From: CAIMFV01 sp040757715
GTDB taxonomy: Bacteria; Pseudomonadota; Alphaproteobacteria; Caulobacterales; Caulobacteraceae
Assembly (NCBI GenBank): GCA_040757715.1
Contig: JBFLWS010000010.1
Location: forward strand, 43,582 to 107,581
Reading direction: 5' to 3'
DNA length: 64,000 nt
Each line of letters starts with the position of its first letter. Positions within the stretch are counted from its first letter, which is position 1. The position numbers were made by a program, and so were the translations under genes. This document shows, in pieces, positions 26,559 to 36,037 of this stretch. A model generated the notes under the pieces. That model was not told the DNA's origin. It saw only the letters and a program-made list of their open reading frames with translations, and did no database searches.

Positions 26559-28886
26559 ATGGCCGCATTCGACGCCGCCTTCTTCGCCGCCGCCGGCGGT
26601 TCGAGCCTGGCCATCGCCGCGACCCTTTGGGCCCTGGCCCAGCGCCGTTCGGCGCAGCGGGCCGCCGACGAGCTCCTCCTCAAGATCGACGGTTTGGAGC
26701 GTCGGGCCGACGCCGCCGACGCCTCTACCGAAGCCTTCGATTCGGCGGTGATGGTGGTGGATGGTTCGGGTCCGCGCCTCACCTCCGGCGCGCATAGCCT
26801 CGCCGACTGCGCCGAGGTGCTCGGCCTTCCGCGCCAGGCGGACGCCGCCGAAGTTTGGGCGGCCCTGTGCGAAGCTGATCCCGATCATGAACGCAAACTC
26901 ACCGCCCTCACGGATCGGGGCGAGCCTTGCACCTTCGAGGCGCAAGGGCCGGCCGGCGGACACGTCGCCGTCGTAGCGGAAGGCCGGGCCGCCGGCGCCT
27001 TCGCCTGGCTGCGCCTCTCCGTATCGGCCGGCGCCGGTCTGCCCTCCGCCGCCCGCTTCGCCGCCTTCCTCGACGCCCAGGCGCACGCCGCCTGGATCGT
27101 GGCCGACGATGGGCGTCTCGCCTGGGCCAACCGGGCCTGGCTCGCCGCCGCCGAGGCCGAGAGCGTCGAGGACGCCGTGGCCGCCGGGCGCATGCTGGAC
27201 CAGGGCTTTGCGGCCCTCGCCGCCGAGGCGGCGCACAAGGGCGAAGTGCGTGAGAACCTGATCTGGGCCGCCGTGGGCGGGCGTCGCCGCGCCTATCAGG
27301 TCTCGGTCCAGCCCTTGGAGGGCGGCGGCGCGGCGGCCCTCGCCGTGGACGTCACCGACTCCGAGGAGCTGAAGGAGACCCTGAAGCGCCACGTGGCGGC
27401 CCACGACGAGACCCTGAACCGGCTCGCCGACGCGGTGGCCATCTTCGGTCCGGACCGGCGGCTGTCCTTCTTCAACACCGCCTTCGCCGAGCTGTGGGAC
27501 CTGGAGCCGGCCTGGCTCGCCGACAAGCCGAGCCACGCCGAAGTGCTGGACCGCCTGCGCCAGCGCCGGCGCCTGCCCGAGACCGCCGACTATGGCCAGT
27601 GGAAGGCCCGCGAGCTGTCCTTCTACGAATCCCTCGACGCCGCCCCGGACGAGCAGTGGAGCCTGCCTGGCGGACGCACCCTGCGCGTGGTGCGCCAGCC
27701 GCACCCCTTCGGCGGGGTGCTGTTGCTGTTCTCTGACATCACCGACGAGCTGCGCCTCAAGGCCCAGTTCAACGCCCAGGTGCAGGTCCAGAAGGCCACC
27801 CTCGACAAGCTCAACGACGCCGTGGCGGTGTTTGGCTCGGACGGGCGGCTGCGCCTCACCAACGAGGCGTTCGAGCGCTTCTGGGGGCCGGCGCCGCTCA
27901 ATCTGAAGACCGCCGCCGACTTCGATCAGGTGGTGGAGCTCTGCACCCCGATCATCCACGATCTGCAGTTCTGGCGTGAACTGAAGGCCCGGGTCGCCGA
28001 TCCCGATCCTCAGGCGCGCGCGCCCATCGCCGGCGAGACCCGCACCTCCGATCGGCGGGTGGTGGCCTTCCAGACCCGGCCCCTGCCGGACGGCGCCACC
28101 CTGGTGGGCTTCTCGGACGTCACGGCGACCCGCGAGCTGGAGCAGGCCGTGCTGGAGCGCTCCGAGGCGCTCGCCGAATCCCAGCGCTTGAAGCGCGAGT
28201 TCGTCGGCAATGTCTCCTACGAGCTGCGCACCCCCCTCACCACCATCATCGGCTATTCCGAGCTGTTGGAAATGCAGGCCGCTGGAGTCTCGGACGCCTT
28301 CAAATCCTATGTGGGGGCGGTGCGCCAGGCGGCGACGCAGCTCGCCTCCTCCATCGACGACGTGCTGGACATGGCTCAGATCGACGCGGGCGAGATGGCG
28401 CTTTCATTGGGCGATGTGGACGTGGCCGTGCTGCTCGCCGAGGCGGTGCGGCGCAATGAACAACTCGCCGAGAGCTCGGGCGTCGTGGTGGTGTCGCCGC
28501 CCGCGGAAGCCTTGGGAACCATTCGCGCCGACGCCCGGCGCCTGACCCAGGTGATGGATCATCTGGTGGCCAACGCCATCCGCTCCACCCCCCGCGGCGG
28601 CGAGGTGTTCATCGAGGCGGTGCGCGATCAGGGCGAGGTGCAGCTCACCGTGCGCGATACCGGCCGCGGCATTCCCTTCCATGTGCAGGCGCACGTGTTC
28701 GACCGCTTCGTCGGGCGCGACCGCGGCGGGCCGGGACTTGGCCTCGCCCTAGTCAAGGCGCTCATCGAGCTGCACGGGGGCTGGGTGGCGCTGGAGAGCG
28801 CGCCGGGTCAGGGCGCGGCCTTCACCTGCCACGTGCCGGAAGAGGCCATGATCGAGGCCGCCCAGCCGGAGCTGCGCTTCGGCTGA
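26559..28886 (+). CDS. divL: DivL-type histidine kinase-like protein with a tyrosine phospho-acceptor
   Basis: This 775-residue protein has an N-terminal hydrophobic helix (about 5-27), several PAS-type domains (about 165-530, for example DGRLAWANRAW, DRRLSFFNTAFAELWDLE and DGRLRLTNEAFERFWG), a DHp domain and an HATPase domain (N box DHLVANAIRSTP, G1 DTGRGIPF, G2 GGPGLGLALVKAL). The DHp motif is FVGNVSYELRTPLTT, with Tyr554 in place of the phosphorylated histidine, the hallmark of Caulobacter DivL. DivL responds to the phosphorylation state of DivK and controls CckA and hence CtrA during asymmetric division. It stands 95 bp after thiE and is convergent with the ferredoxin gene. Confidence 0.92.
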   Translation: MAAFDAAFFAAAGGSSLAIAATLWALAQRRSAQRAADELLLKIDGLERRADAADASTEAFDSAVMVVDGSGPRLTSGAHSLADCAEVLGLPRQADAAEVWAALCEADPDHERKLTALTDRGEPCTFEAQGPAGGHVAVVAEGRAAGAFAWLRLSVSAGAGLPSAARFAAFLDAQAHAAWIVADDGRLAWANRAWLAAAEAESVEDAVAAGRMLDQGFAALAAEAAHKGEVRENLIWAAVGGRRRAYQVSVQPLEGGGAAALAVDVTDSEELKETLKRHVAAHDETLNRLADAVAIFGPDRRLSFFNTAFAELWDLEPAWLADKPSHAEVLDRLRQRRRLPETADYGQWKARELSFYESLDAAPDEQWSLPGGRTLRVVRQPHPFGGVLLLFSDITDELRLKAQFNAQVQVQKATLDKLNDAVAVFGSDGRLRLTNEAFERFWGPAPLNLKTAADFDQVVELCTPIIHDLQFWRELKARVADPDPQARAPIAGETRTSDRRVVAFQTRPLPDGATLVGFSDVTATRELEQAVLERSEALAESQRLKREFVGNVSYELRTPLTTIIGYSELLEMQAAGVSDAFKSYVGAVRQAATQLASSIDDVLDMAQIDAGEMALSLGDVDVAVLLAEAVRRNEQLAESSGVVVVSPPAEALGTIRADARRLTQVMDHLVANAIRSTPRGGEVFIEAVRDQGEVQLTVRDTGRGIPFHVQAHVFDRFVGRDRGGPGLGLALVKALIELHGGWVALESAPGQGAAFTCHVPEEAMIEAAQPELRFG

Positions 28887-28903
28887 TTAAAGCTGGAAAG
28901 CGC

Positions 28904-29224
28904 TTAGTGCTGGCTTTCGGGCAGACGCACCACGAGGCCGTCCAGCTCGTCGGTGACCTTGATCTGACAGGACAGGCGCGAGTTCTCGAACACCGCCTCG
29001 GCGAAGTCGAGCATGCTCTCCTCCATGGCCGTCGGCTTGCCGATTTTATCCAGCCATTCGGGGTCCACATAGACGTGACAGGTGGCGCAGGCGCAGGCCC
29101 CGCCGCAGTCGGCGTCGATGCCCGGAACATTGTTCTTCACCGCCCCTTCCATGACCGACTGGCCAGCCTTGACCTCGATCTCGTGGACCTTGCCGTTGTG
29201 CTCTATGTAGGTGATCTTGGCCAT
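28904..29224 (-). CDS. Adrenodoxin-type [2Fe-2S] ferredoxin
   Basis: A 106-residue ferredoxin with cluster ligands Cys40, Cys46, Cys49 (DADCGGACACATCHVYVD) and Cys86 (RLSCQIKV); Cys44 is an extra, non-ligand residue. This class donates electrons to bacterial P450s. The ferredoxin reductase gene lies just upstream on the same strand with a 43-bp gap. Together they are the likely redox partners of the CYP153 P450 at 14895, as in CYP153 gene clusters elsewhere. The partner assignment is inference. Confidence 0.93.
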   Translation of the reverse strand: MAKITYIEHNGKVHEIEVKAGQSVMEGAVKNNVPGIDADCGGACACATCHVYVDPEWLDKIGKPTAMEESMLDFAEAVFENSRLSCQIKVTDELDGLVVRLPESQH

Positions 29225-29267
29225 GGCGCTCTGTTCTTAATCTTTCCTGGGAAGTCTCAAGGGCGGC

Positions 29268-30500
29268 TTAGACCGCCACGTCCTTCATCGATATCGACAT
29301 ATCGCGAAGTTTCTCGGGCGCAACCGGTTTGCGCGAGCCGATCAGTTGCCGGCCCATCATGAATTCGGGGGGCGCGTTCACCGCCTCCACCGCCTGGATG
29401 CGATCGCTGGAATCGAGGTGGAACACGGCGAACTTGGCGTTGGCCGGCTCGCCGCGCACCACGATCTGGCGCGCGTGCAGGGGCAGGCCGGCGATCTGCA
29501 GCTTCAGGTCATATTGATCCGACCAGAACCAGGGCGTCTCCGGCGGCGGCGGCGACTTGCCGCAGAGGGCCGCGGCGGCCTGCTTGGCTTGCTCGAGGGC
29601 GTTGGGCACGCTCTCCAGCCGGCCGGTCTCGCCATAGGCGGGCAGGGGCCGGCGGGTGCAGTCGCCAATGGCGAAGATGGCCGGATCGGAGGTGCGCGCC
29701 TCCAGGTCCACCACCACGCCCTGATCGCAGACCACGCCCGCGGCCTTGGCCAGCTCCTCATTGGGCGAGGCGCCCACGCCTACCAAGGCCACGTCGCAGG
29801 GCAGGATGCGGCCGTCCGCCAGCACCACCCCGGCGATCTTGCCGTCTATGCCGGCGAGGCGCTCCACCTGGGCCGAGACCTCGAACACCACGCCCTTGGC
29901 GCTGTGGTAGGACTGGAAAAAGCTCGACAGGGCTTCGCAGGCCACCCGGGCCAGCGGCCGGCTCTCGCGTTCGATCACCACCGCCTCGGCGCCCAGGGCG
30001 CGGGCCGAGGCCGCCGCCTCCAGACCGATATAGCCGCCGCCGATCACCGCCAAACGCTTGCCGGGGCCGAGCGCCTGTTTCAGCTTCTCCGCGTCCGCGG
30101 CGGTGCGCAGCTCCAGCACGCCCTCAAGATCGGCGCCCGGGATGGCCAGGCGACGCGGCCGGGCCCCGGTGGCGAGCACCAGCACGTCGTAGGGAATCTG
30201 CTCGCCGCTCTCAAGCTCCATATGCTTCACATCGCGGTCGATGCGGACGGCGAGGGTGCTGAGGCGCAGGTCGATGTCATGCTCGACGTAGAATTCTGCA
30301 GGCTTCAGGGCCAGGGACTCGGCGTCGGCCTCGCCCTTCAGCCAGGCCTTGGACAGGGGCGGACGCTGATAGGGCGCGATCGGCTCCTCGCCGATCAGCG
30401 CGATGGGCCCGGTCCAGCCATATTGTCGCAGCAAGGCCGCCGCCGTGCCGCCGGCGTGACCCGCGCCCAGGATCACAATATGCCCGTCCAAGTCCGTCAA
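29268..30500 (-). CDS. NAD(P)H-dependent ferredoxin reductase (FAD, rubredoxin/putidaredoxin reductase type)
   Basis: A 410-residue flavoprotein. The FAD-binding GAGHAGGTAAALLRQYGW is at the N-terminus, YQRPPLSKAWLKGE follows, and a second dinucleotide fold VIGGGYIGLEAAASARALG binds NAD(P)H; VALVGVGASPNEELAKAAG and the C-terminal dimer domain complete the family. It transfers electrons from NAD(P)H to the adjacent [2Fe-2S] ferredoxin. The start is a TTG at 30500, with GGGGGAG 8 nt upstream; no ATG precedes the FAD motif. Confidence 0.92.
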   Translation of the reverse strand: MTDLDGHIVILGAGHAGGTAAALLRQYGWTGPIALIGEEPIAPYQRPPLSKAWLKGEADAESLALKPAEFYVEHDIDLRLSTLAVRIDRDVKHMELESGEQIPYDVLVLATGARPRRLAIPGADLEGVLELRTAADAEKLKQALGPGKRLAVIGGGYIGLEAAASARALGAEAVVIERESRPLARVACEALSSFFQSYHSAKGVVFEVSAQVERLAGIDGKIAGVVLADGRILPCDVALVGVGASPNEELAKAAGVVCDQGVVVDLEARTSDPAIFAIGDCTRRPLPAYGETGRLESVPNALEQAKQAAAALCGKSPPPPETPWFWSDQYDLKLQIAGLPLHARQIVVRGEPANAKFAVFHLDSSDRIQAVEAVNAPPEFMMGRQLIGSRKPVAPEKLRDMSISMKDVAV

Positions 30501-30653
30501 TCCTGCCGCTCCCCCGGAACTTTATCCTTTGTTCCGGTGAATATGACGAGGGCGTCAACTTTGTGCAATGGATTCGCGTATGCGAAGGACTGCGCACCCT
30601 CTTGCGATGGCCGATAGCCCATGGGAGAGCCGTCGTCCATGCATGGGGCCGCA

Positions 30654-31118
30654 ATGATCGAACTGACGCTGGCGGATGAACAGGCGACAGCACGATTGGG
30701 CGCCGCGACAGCGCAGCGCTTGCGGTCCGGCGAGGCGGTGTGCCTCTACGGCCCCCTGGGCGCCGGCAAGTCGACCCTCGCCCGGGCCCTGATCCGCGCC
30801 CTCACCCGCCCGGACGAGGAGGTGCCGAGCCCCACCTTCACCCTCGTCCAGACCTATCCGGCCCGGGATTTCGAGATCGCACACTTTGATCTTTATCGCC
30901 TGACCTCGGCGGGGGAGGTTGACGAACTCGGACTCGATGAAGCGCTCGAGACCGGCGTGGCCATCATCGAATGGCCGCAGCGGCTGGAGGGTCGCCTGCC
31001 GGCGGATCGATTGGATATACATCTTGAGCTCTTGGCCGAGGCTGGCGATGGTCGGCGCGCGCGCCTGGAGGGATTTGGCAGTTGGAGCGGACGTGAGCGT
31101 GAGCTTGTCGATGGATAA
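30654..31118 (+). CDS. tsaE: tRNA threonylcarbamoyladenosine ATPase TsaE
   Basis: TsaE is the ATPase partner of TsaB/TsaD in making t6A37 on tRNAs. The 154-residue product has Walker A GPLGAGKSTLARALI, SPTFTLVQTYP and FDLYRL. I start at ATG 30654 (MIELTLADEQ); in-frame ATGs at 30621 and 30639 add residues without family similarity. It overlaps the next gene by 26 bp and begins a tight cluster running to addA. Confidence 0.92.
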   Translation: MIELTLADEQATARLGAATAQRLRSGEAVCLYGPLGAGKSTLARALIRALTRPDEEVPSPTFTLVQTYPARDFEIAHFDLYRLTSAGEVDELGLDEALETGVAIIEWPQRLEGRLPADRLDIHLELLAEAGDGRRARLEGFGSWSGRERELVDG

Positions 31119-32208
31119 AGGCGCGGAACGCACAGCGCTGAAGGCGGACTTTCTGGCGCAGGCGGGGCTCGGGGGCGCGACGCTCACCGCCATACCCGGC
31201 GACGCGTCCACCCGCTCCTATGCGCGCCTCACCGGCAAGGCGGGCGAGCCGCTGATCCTCATGGACGCGCCCCCCGCCGCCGAATCCAAGCCCGCCGGGC
31301 CGGACGCCAGCCCCGCCGAGCGCCGGGCCATGGGCTACAACGCCATGGCGCGCCTGGCCGCCTGTCGGGTGGACGCCTTCGCCGGGGCCGCGGCCTTCCT
31401 GCGCAGCCGAGGCCTCTCGGCGCCCAAGGTGCTGGCCATCGACGTGGATCAAGGCTTCGCCCTCATCGAGGACCTGGGCGATGGTCTGTTCGCGCGGCTG
31501 ATTGAACAGGGCGCGGCGCCGGCCCCCTTCTACGAGACCGCCGTCGACCTCCTGATCGGCCTGCACGCCGAGCCGCCCCCCGCCGAGCTCGCCTTCGAGG
31601 GCGGGGCCTGGCCGCTCTTGCCCTATGACGACCTCGCCCTCGACACCGGGCTTGGCCTCTTCTTCGAGTGGCTGCCGAAATACGCGAAAAGGCCCGCCTT
31701 CAGCGACGAGGCCCTGGCCGAATGGCGCGCCCTCTGGACCCCCGTGCGGACGGCGGGGGATCGCGGCGCGGAAGTGTTCGCCCACCGCGACTATCACGCC
31801 GAGAACCTGCTGTGGCTGGGGGATCGTCAGGGCCTCGCCCGGGTGGGCCTCTTGGACTTCCAGGACGCCGTCCGCGCCCACCGGGCCTGGGATCTCCTCT
31901 CCCTCTTGCAGGACGCCCGCCGCGAGGTGGCGCCCGAGCTGGAGGACGCCATGCTGGCGCGCTATCTCGCCGCCCATCCGGGCCTCGACCGCGACGCCTT
32001 CCTGCAGGACTACGCCGGTCTCGCCGCCCTCAACAACGCCCGCATCATCGGCATCTTCACCCGTCAGATCGCTGGCTTCGGCAAGCCGCGCTACGAGGCC
32101 TTCATGCCGCGCATGTGGCGCCTGGTGCGGCGCAATCTTAGCCAACCGGGCATGGAGGGGCTGAAGGCTTGGTTCGCCCGCCACGTGGGCGAGGAGGCCA
32201 TGGCATGA
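31093..32208 (+). CDS. amgK: Anomeric N-acetylmuramate/N-acetylglucosamine kinase, AmgK-like
   Basis: A 371-residue aminoglycoside-phosphotransferase-fold kinase. The catalytic loop is FAHRDYHAENLLWL and the metal-binding motif LLDFQDAVRAHRAWDLLSLL; GDASTRSYARL is the glycine-rich opening. In peptidoglycan recycling AmgK phosphorylates MurNAc at C1, bypassing de novo synthesis. The GTG at 31093 has TTGGAG 5 nt upstream; an ATG six codons later is an alternative. It overlaps tsaE and shares ATGA with the nucleotidyltransferase gene murU, the expected pathway partner. Confidence 0.88.
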   Translation: MSVSLSMDKGAERTALKADFLAQAGLGGATLTAIPGDASTRSYARLTGKAGEPLILMDAPPAAESKPAGPDASPAERRAMGYNAMARLAACRVDAFAGAAAFLRSRGLSAPKVLAIDVDQGFALIEDLGDGLFARLIEQGAAPAPFYETAVDLLIGLHAEPPPAELAFEGGAWPLLPYDDLALDTGLGLFFEWLPKYAKRPAFSDEALAEWRALWTPVRTAGDRGAEVFAHRDYHAENLLWLGDRQGLARVGLLDFQDAVRAHRAWDLLSLLQDARREVAPELEDAMLARYLAAHPGLDRDAFLQDYAGLAALNNARIIGIFTRQIAGFGKPRYEAFMPRMWRLVRRNLSQPGMEGLKAWFARHVGEEAMA

Positions 32209-32960
32209 GCAAGATTGTCACCGCCATGGTGCTGGCCGCCGGGCTCGGCACGCGCATGCGCCCGCTCACCAATGACCGGCCCAAGGCCCTGGTCGAAGTC
32301 GGCGGCAAGGCGCTCATCGACCACATGCTGGACCGCTTGGGCGAGGCCGGCGTGACGCGGGCCGTGGTGAATGTGCACGCCTTCGCCGACCTCCTGGAGG
32401 CGCACCTCAAGCGCCGCACCCACGGCCCGGCCATCGTCATTTCCGACGAGCGCGACGCGCCGCTAGAGACCGGCGGCGGCATCAAGAAGGCTGCGGCCTT
32501 GCTCGGCGACGCGCCCATCCTGGTGGCCAATATCGACAGCGTCTGGCTGGAGGACGCCGAGCCGCCGGCTGGGGCTATCCGCGCCCTGGTGGAGGGCTTC
32601 GACCCCGCCCGCATGACCGCCCGGCTGATGCTGGCGCGGATGGAGCGCACCTTGGGCTTCGACGGCCCGGGCGATTTCTTCCTCGATGGCGAAGGCCGGC
32701 TGGAGGGGCGGCGGGTGAGCGGGGCGGCTCATGCGCCGCTGAACTATCTGGGCGTGCATGTGGTGGACCCCCGGCCTATCTATGCCCACCCCGAGACCGC
32801 CTTCGGGCTCTTTCCCGGCGGCGGGGGCCTCTGGGGCGCCTGGGCGGCCGCGGGGCGGCTGCACGGCATGGTCATGGAGGGCGACTGGATGCATGTGGGC
32901 GACCCTCAAGCCCGCGACGACGCCGAAGCCCGCCTCGCCAAAGCCGCCGAGACCGCATGA
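32205..32960 (+). CDS. murU: Nucleotidyltransferase MurU (MurNAc-1-phosphate uridylyltransferase)
   Basis: A 251-residue nucleotidyltransferase. MVLAAGLGTRMRPLTNDRPKA is the sugar-phosphate nucleotidyltransferase signature, and APLETGGGIKKA plus NIDSVW (metal-binding Asp) are conserved. With AmgK upstream it would convert MurNAc-1-P to UDP-MurNAc, feeding cell-wall synthesis and bypassing fosfomycin-sensitive MurA. The name rests on the amgK-murU pairing. It overlaps amgK and addB by 4 bp each. Confidence 0.88.
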   Translation: MSKIVTAMVLAAGLGTRMRPLTNDRPKALVEVGGKALIDHMLDRLGEAGVTRAVVNVHAFADLLEAHLKRRTHGPAIVISDERDAPLETGGGIKKAAALLGDAPILVANIDSVWLEDAEPPAGAIRALVEGFDPARMTARLMLARMERTLGFDGPGDFFLDGEGRLEGRRVSGAAHAPLNYLGVHVVDPRPIYAHPETAFGLFPGGGGLWGAWAAAGRLHGMVMEGDWMHVGDPQARDDAEARLAKAAETA

Positions 32961-35900
32961 GCGCCCAGCAGCCGGACCTCCCCCTGTTCGACGCCCGCTT
33001 CGAGCGGGTGTTCGAGCGGCCGGGTCCGCGCTGGTTCACCCTCGCCCCGCACCGGCCCTTTCTCGATGATCTGGCCAAGGCGCTCTACGAGGCCCTCTCG
33101 CCGCTCGGCCCCGAGACCCTGGCCGACGCCCTCGTCCTCACCCCCACCCGGCGCGGCGCGCGGCTATTGGCCGAAGCCTTCGTGCGGGCGGCCTCCGGAC
33201 GGGCGGTGCTGTTGCCGCAGATCCGGGCGCTGGGCGATCTGGAGGAGGGCGAGCCGCCGTTCGAGCCGGGCGACGTGGCCCTCGACCTGCCCCCGGCCAT
33301 CCGCCCGCTGCAACGCCGTTTCGAGCTGGCGCGGCTGTCGCTTACCCACGCCGCGCGCCTGGGCGAGCGGGACCTGACGCCCCAGGGCGCGCTGGATCTC
33401 GCCGACACTTTGGCCGCTTTCCTCGACAGTCTGGCCATCGAAGAGATCAGCGATCTCGCCGCCGTGGCGCCCTGCCTCGACGGCGATCTCGCCGAGCACT
33501 GGAAGCACGCCGGCGCCTTCGTGCAGGCGGTGTTGGCCGACTGGCCCGGGCGCCTCAGCGAACTTGGCGTGGTGGACGTGAATGTGCGCCGCACCACGCT
33601 CCTGCGGGCCCTGGCCCAACGCTGGCGCGAGGCGCCCCCGACCCACGCCGTGGTGGCCGCCGGCTCCACCGGCTCAGCCCCGGCCACCGCCGATCTGCTG
33701 GCGGTGGTGGCGAGCCTGCCCAGGGGCGCGGTGGTGTTGCCGGGGCTCGATCCGGAGCTCGCAGACGAGGCCTGGGCCCAGGTGGGCGACGCCCATCTGC
33801 AAGGGGGGCTGAAACGCCTGCTCGACAAGGTGGGCGTGGCGCGCAACGCCGTCGCCGCCTGGCCCAACACGGAAACCCCCAAGGCGGCCATGCGCGGCCG
33901 CGCCCGAAGGCGTCTGGTGAACGAGGCCCTGCGTCCCCCCGACGCCACCGACGACTGGCTGAAGCAGATCGCCCTCCTGCGCGCCGAAGGACGGCCGGAC
34001 GAAGACCCCATCGCCGAAGGCCTGGCCGGGCTCTCCCTCGTCTCGGCGCGCAACGAGACCGAGGCCGCCGCCGTGGCCGCCCTGGCGCTTCGCGAAGCCC
34101 TGGAGGTCCCCGGCCGCACCGCCGCCCTCATCACCCCCGACGCCAGCTTCGCCCGGCGGGTCTCGGCGCGGCTCAAGCTCTGGGGCGTGGCGGCGGACGC
34201 CTCGGCTGGCGCGCCGCTCAGCCTCACCTCCCGCGGCGTGCTCATCGGCCTCCTCGCCCGGGCGGCGGCCGAGCCCCTGAACCCCGCCGTGCTCTTGGGC
34301 CTGCTGAAGCACCCCCTCGCCCGCCTTGGCCGCGAGGCGCTGTCGCTGCAAAAGGCGGCCCGCACGGTGGAGGAGAAGGCCCTGCGCGGCGCCCGCCCAG
34401 CCTCGTTTGAGCAACTGTTCCGGCGCATCATCGGCAAGGACGACGAGACCCTGCCCGCGGTGAAGGACGCCCTCGCCGTGGCCGAGGCCCTGCGCGACGT
34501 GGTCGCCCGGGTGCGCGCGCCCTTCGCCCTCGGCCCGGCCTCGGCGTCCGAGGCGGCCCGCGCCCTCGGCGAAGCTCTCGAGGCCCTCGCCGCCGACAAG
34601 AAGGGGGCGCTGGGCGAGCTTTGGGCCGGGACTGATGGCGAGGCGGCGGCGGGCCTGGTGGCCGGGCTCATCGGCGAGGCCGAAGCCGCCCCCGCCCTCG
34701 ATGCGCGCGCCTTCGCCGACCTCATCGACCGGATGCTCGCCGAACAGCCGGTGCGGGCGCCCGAGAGCGCCCATGCCCGCATCAGCATCCTCGGGGCCCT
34801 GGAGGCGCGCCTGGTGCGCGCCGACCTCCTGGTGCTGGCGGGGCTGGAGGAAGGCGTGTGGCCGAAGACGCCCAGGCTCGACCCCTTCCTGTCGCGGGAC
34901 ATGCGCGAGGCGGTGGGCCTGCCCCAGCCGGAGCGGCGCATCGGCCTTGCCGCGCACGACTTCGCCCAGGCCGCGGCAGCGCCGGAGGTGCTGATGGTCC
35001 ACACCGAGCGGCGCGGCGGCCAGCCCACGGTGAAGTCGCGCTGGCTGTGGCGGCTGGAGACCCTGGCCAAGGGCGCCGGCGTCGCCCTGCCCCGGCGCGA
35101 CGATCTCGCCCGTCTCGCCGAGACCTTGACCGCGCCGCTCGATCCCGCGCCGGAGGACCTGAAGCCCGCCCAGCGGCCGGCCCCCGCCCCACCCCTCGCC
35201 GCCCGTCCGCGCAAGCTATCGGTGACCGAGGTGGAGACCTGGGTGCGCGACCCCTATGCCCTCTACGCCAAGAAGATCCTGAACTTGCGGCAATTGCCGC
35301 CCCCCGCCGCCGACATGGACGCCCGTCACCGCGGCACCGCCATCCACGCCGCGGTGGAGGCTTTCGCCAAGGCCTGGCCGCTGCTCGATCCCAAAGACGC
35401 GCCGGCCAAGTTCCGCGACCTCTATCTCGACGCCCTGAAGGCGGAGGGCCTGGATCTGGAGCGCCTCGCCGTGGAGAGCGCCCTCGCCGAAAGGCTCGGC
35501 GTTTTCATGGCCGGCTTCGAGGGCGAGCGCCGGGCCGACGGGGCGCAGATCATTCCCGAGACCGCAGGCGAGACCGAGATTCTGGTGGACGGGGAGGCCT
35601 TCACCCTCAAGGCCCGGGCCGACCGCATCGAGGTGATGGGGCCCACCGCCATGATCCTCGACTTCAAGACCGGCGGCTACGCCAACGACAAGCAGGTGGC
35701 CAGCGGCTTCGCCCCCCAGCTGCCCTTGAGCGCGGCCATCCTGGCGCGCGGCGGGTTCGAGGGCGTGAGCGCCAAGACCCCCACGGGCCTCCTCTATGTG
35801 CGTCTCACCGGCCGCGATCCAGCGGGGGTGGTGGAGGCGCGCCGGTCCGGCGAGGAACAGGCCGCCGCTGACGCCGCCTGGCGCGGACTGGGCGAGCGGG

Positions 35901-36037
35901 TGCGGTCCTACCGCGATCCGAGGAAGCCCTACCGCTCGCGGGTGGCCATGCAGTTCGTCAAGGATCCCAGCGACTACGATCACCTGGCCCGCACCCAGGA
36001 ATGGCTCGCCGCCGACGAAGACGAGGGGGGCGAATGA
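32957..36037 (+). CDS. addB: Double-strand break repair protein AddB
   Basis: AddB is the second subunit of the AddAB helicase-nuclease that resects broken DNA and loads RecA. The 1026-residue protein of the alphaproteobacterial type has LVLTPTRRGARLLAEAF near the start, VVAAGSTGSAPATADLLAVV, LVLAGLEEGVWPKTPRLDPFL, and a C-terminal nuclease domain beginning LSVTEVETWVRDPYALYA with catalytic ARADRIEVMGPTAMILDFKT. It overlaps murU and addA by 4 bp, so translation is coupled. Confidence 0.95.
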   Translation: MSAQQPDLPLFDARFERVFERPGPRWFTLAPHRPFLDDLAKALYEALSPLGPETLADALVLTPTRRGARLLAEAFVRAASGRAVLLPQIRALGDLEEGEPPFEPGDVALDLPPAIRPLQRRFELARLSLTHAARLGERDLTPQGALDLADTLAAFLDSLAIEEISDLAAVAPCLDGDLAEHWKHAGAFVQAVLADWPGRLSELGVVDVNVRRTTLLRALAQRWREAPPTHAVVAAGSTGSAPATADLLAVVASLPRGAVVLPGLDPELADEAWAQVGDAHLQGGLKRLLDKVGVARNAVAAWPNTETPKAAMRGRARRRLVNEALRPPDATDDWLKQIALLRAEGRPDEDPIAEGLAGLSLVSARNETEAAAVAALALREALEVPGRTAALITPDASFARRVSARLKLWGVAADASAGAPLSLTSRGVLIGLLARAAAEPLNPAVLLGLLKHPLARLGREALSLQKAARTVEEKALRGARPASFEQLFRRIIGKDDETLPAVKDALAVAEALRDVVARVRAPFALGPASASEAARALGEALEALAADKKGALGELWAGTDGEAAAGLVAGLIGEAEAAPALDARAFADLIDRMLAEQPVRAPESAHARISILGALEARLVRADLLVLAGLEEGVWPKTPRLDPFLSRDMREAVGLPQPERRIGLAAHDFAQAAAAPEVLMVHTERRGGQPTVKSRWLWRLETLAKGAGVALPRRDDLARLAETLTAPLDPAPEDLKPAQRPAPAPPLAARPRKLSVTEVETWVRDPYALYAKKILNLRQLPPPAADMDARHRGTAIHAAVEAFAKAWPLLDPKDAPAKFRDLYLDALKAEGLDLERLAVESALAERLGVFMAGFEGERRADGAQIIPETAGETEILVDGEAFTLKARADRIEVMGPTAMILDFKTGGYANDKQVASGFAPQLPLSAAILARGGFEGVSAKTPTGLLYVRLTGRDPAGVVEARRSGEEQAAADAAWRGLGERVRSYRDPRKPYRSRVAMQFVKDPSDYDHLARTQEWLAADEDEGGE

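Noticed and set aside
30561..30653. Longer TsaE starts at 30621 and 30639
   Set aside because: The added residues do not look like the family N-terminus, and MIELTLADEQ fits better.
33085..35214. 709-codon minus-strand frame over addB
   Set aside because: It is Ser/Arg/Ala-rich shadow coding opposite a well-matched AddB, with no recognisable domain.
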